Assembly (NCBI GenBank): GCA_943736015.1
Contig: OX031064.1
Coordinates: 34,275,361-34,339,360, forward strand
Reading direction: 5' to 3'
Source of the DNA: Tridacna crocea
Lineage: Eukaryota; Mollusca; Bivalvia; Cardiida; Cardiidae
Length of the DNA: 64,000 nucleotides
Part shown: piece after piece, positions 62,733 through 64,000 of the stretch
How the letters are laid out: each line of letters starts with the position of its first letter
Numbering within the stretch: the first letter of the stretch is position 1
Program-made: the position numbers and the translations under genes
Notes under the pieces: model-generated
The model's database searches: none
Told to the model about the DNA's origin: nothing
The model's input: the letters and a program-made list of their open reading frames with translations, nothing else

Positions 62733-62962
62733 TTAACTCTTTACCACACAATCCCGATTTTTAACGACCCCTGCAGAAGAGGCCTTTTGAAAACATTAAG
62801 GGAAAAGGAGAAAATGCTGGTAACCAGCATTTTCTCCTTTTCCCTTAATGTTTTCTTACCTATCAAAGACAAGTACTGTTACCGGAGACACATTTGAATT
62901 GTTATCTGCAAATGCTTTCAATTTGGACAAGTTTTCATTTTCATCGTGTGGTAAAGAGTTAA
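62733..62962 (+). mobile_element. TTAA hairpin element, type A, both arms changed
   Basis: CATTAAGGGAAAAGG and CCTTTTCCCTTAATG: the same variant on both arms. Confidence 0.9.
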
Positions 62963-62989
62963 TACATGATAAACACAATTTAAACCCCC

Positions 62990-63184
62990 TTAACCCTTTA
63001 TCAAACAATCCCTGGTTTTTATGACGTGAGACAGAAGCCATTTTAAAACATTGTCTCCTTTTCCTAAAATGTTTTTTACTCTGCTGGAAACAAATTTCAA
63101 TATTTGAGTTACGTTTTTTTTTGTCATCTGCAAATGCTTTCGATTTGGACCAGTCTAAAATTTTGTTGTTTGGTAAAGGGTTCA
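62990..63184 (+). mobile_element. TTAA hairpin element, palindrome centre deleted
   Basis: TTTAAAACATTGTCTCCTTTT joins the left arm base to the right arm. Confidence 0.82.
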
Positions 63185-63296
63185 GCCTCCTCTCAACTCA
63201 ATATCATAATTTTGATAGAGAACAGTGAGGACGATGTTACATACATGGTGCTCCTAACTGGGATGTTTTGCGAAAGATTATTTTTATGAAATCTAC

Positions 63297-63525
63297 TTAA
63301 CTCATTACCAAATGACAATATTTCAGGCTTGTCCAAATCGAAAGCATTTGCAGGCGACAAAATAAAAGTGAATGAAAATTTGGAATTTGTTTTGTGAAGG
63401 GCTGAAAACATTGTGGGAAAAGGAAAAAATGCTGGTTACTAGCATTTTCTCCTTTTCCCACAATGTTTTCTAAAGGGTCCCTTCCCAAGGTAGTCAAAAG
63501 TTGGGATTGTGTGGTAATGGGTTAA
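63297..63525 (-). mobile_element. TTAA hairpin element, type A
   Basis: Full copy, directly followed by another. Confidence 0.9.
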
Positions 63526-63734
63526 ACCCTACTACACAATCTAGTATTTTAAAAACCCTGTGGAGGACAACCTCTGAAAGAATTGTGAAAAGGAGAAAAT
63601 GCTGGAAGCCAGCACTTTTTTCTTTTGCTACAATGTTTTGTACCTTTCAACAGACATCCTCATATTTTGTGCAACATTTAGTGTGTTGCTGTCAGTTTGA
63701 ACCAGTCAAAAATATAGTCATCTGGTAAAGAGCA
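63522..63734 (+). mobile_element. TTAA hairpin element, type A, diverged
   Basis: Tail-to-head partner of the previous copy, sharing TTAA; ends GGTAAAGAGCAAA. Confidence 0.78.
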
Positions 63735-64000
63735 AATAACACTTTGTCAAACATGTGTTCACCCCCATCTCCAAGGACAGGTTTATTTTTTACCCCAGGG
63801 GAAAAGTTGGATTAATTTTCATGAAGGCCCACAAAATGATGCTGCATGCACAAAATAAACTGAGGCGATTTACTATGTTTTGTCATTGTATGTGAAGTAG
63901 ATGATGTACATGTACAAGTCAAAATCTGTATAAACCTTCTGGGAAAATGTAATTTGTTTTTCCCCAAGTATAAAAACTATTTGTAATTTTGAACTCCACA
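63735..64000. other. Window edge, intron sequence
   Basis: No exon with a phase fitting the start of exon 1 is visible, so the next upstream exon lies outside. Confidence 0.4.

Overview
The window looks like nuclear DNA of a bivalve mollusc. It is AT-rich, has spliceosomal introns, and is crowded with short non-coding transposable elements. Several dispersed repeats (the GTCGTCTCGGAT-type inverted-repeat element, the ACAAGAG...CTCAGGTGAGCTAAAA elements with tandem cores, tRNA-derived SINEs) are kinds I associate from memory with bivalve genomes, possibly dreissenid or myid clams. That assignment is inference. No prokaryotic gene, rRNA or CRISPR array is visible.

One gene accounts for essentially all recognisable coding sequence. 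It lies on the minus strand, runs off both ends of the window, and consists of 34 small exons (67-209 bp) between 61513 and 604. Together they give about 4.4 kb of coding sequence, or about 1458 codons. Every exon has a GT (once GC) donor and an AG acceptor, and the reading phase agrees across all 33 junctions. From N to C the visible protein is: one six-cysteine module, one WAP domain, one SEA domain, seven six-cysteine modules, two WAP domains, a second SEA domain, and three and a half further six-cysteine modules. Each six-cysteine module is built from two exons and each of those exons carries exactly three cysteines. I do not recognise this module as a named family. The WAP-SEA-first module block occurs twice with matching exon sizes, so the gene grew by duplication of a super-unit. 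Start codon, signal peptide, any transmembrane segment and stop codon lie outside the window. The product is probably a large secreted or cell-surface disulfide-rich protein of unknown function.

The introns (about 93% of the window) are dominated by one miniature transposon family, here called the TTAA hairpin element: about 230 bp, TTAA at both ends, outer inverted termini around CYCTTTACCAMAC / GTKTGGTAAAGRG, and a central near-perfect palindrome of about 58 bp (ACATTGTGGGAAAAGGAGAA, then either CTGGTAACCAG or GCTCGTAACGAGC, then the mirror image). I count roughly 90 full, truncated or nested copies. In the copy entries '+' means the head (CCACACAATCCCTACTTTT...) reads left to right, and '-' means the GACAAAATTTTAG...GCAGACGAC end comes first. 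Type A has the CTGGTAACCAG core. Type B has the GCTCG core with a CAAGCCCTGG-like head. Type C has a GTGGCAAAAGGTGAAATTGCTCG stem. Four empty/filled comparisons inside the window support insertion at TTAA with duplication of TTAA, as for piggyBac-type elements.

Other intron content: at least six elements whose cores are tandem arrays of about 140-165 bp units (21912-24275, 25971-27405, 37178-37904, 39321-40455, 44350-45134, 47458-48640, plus 45640-46110); a tandem duplication with near-perfect palindromes of about 130 bp (16768-18724); several inverted-repeat or foldback elements; and tRNA-derived SINEs. No insertion interrupts an exon, but several element ends lie within 5-20 bp of splice donors.
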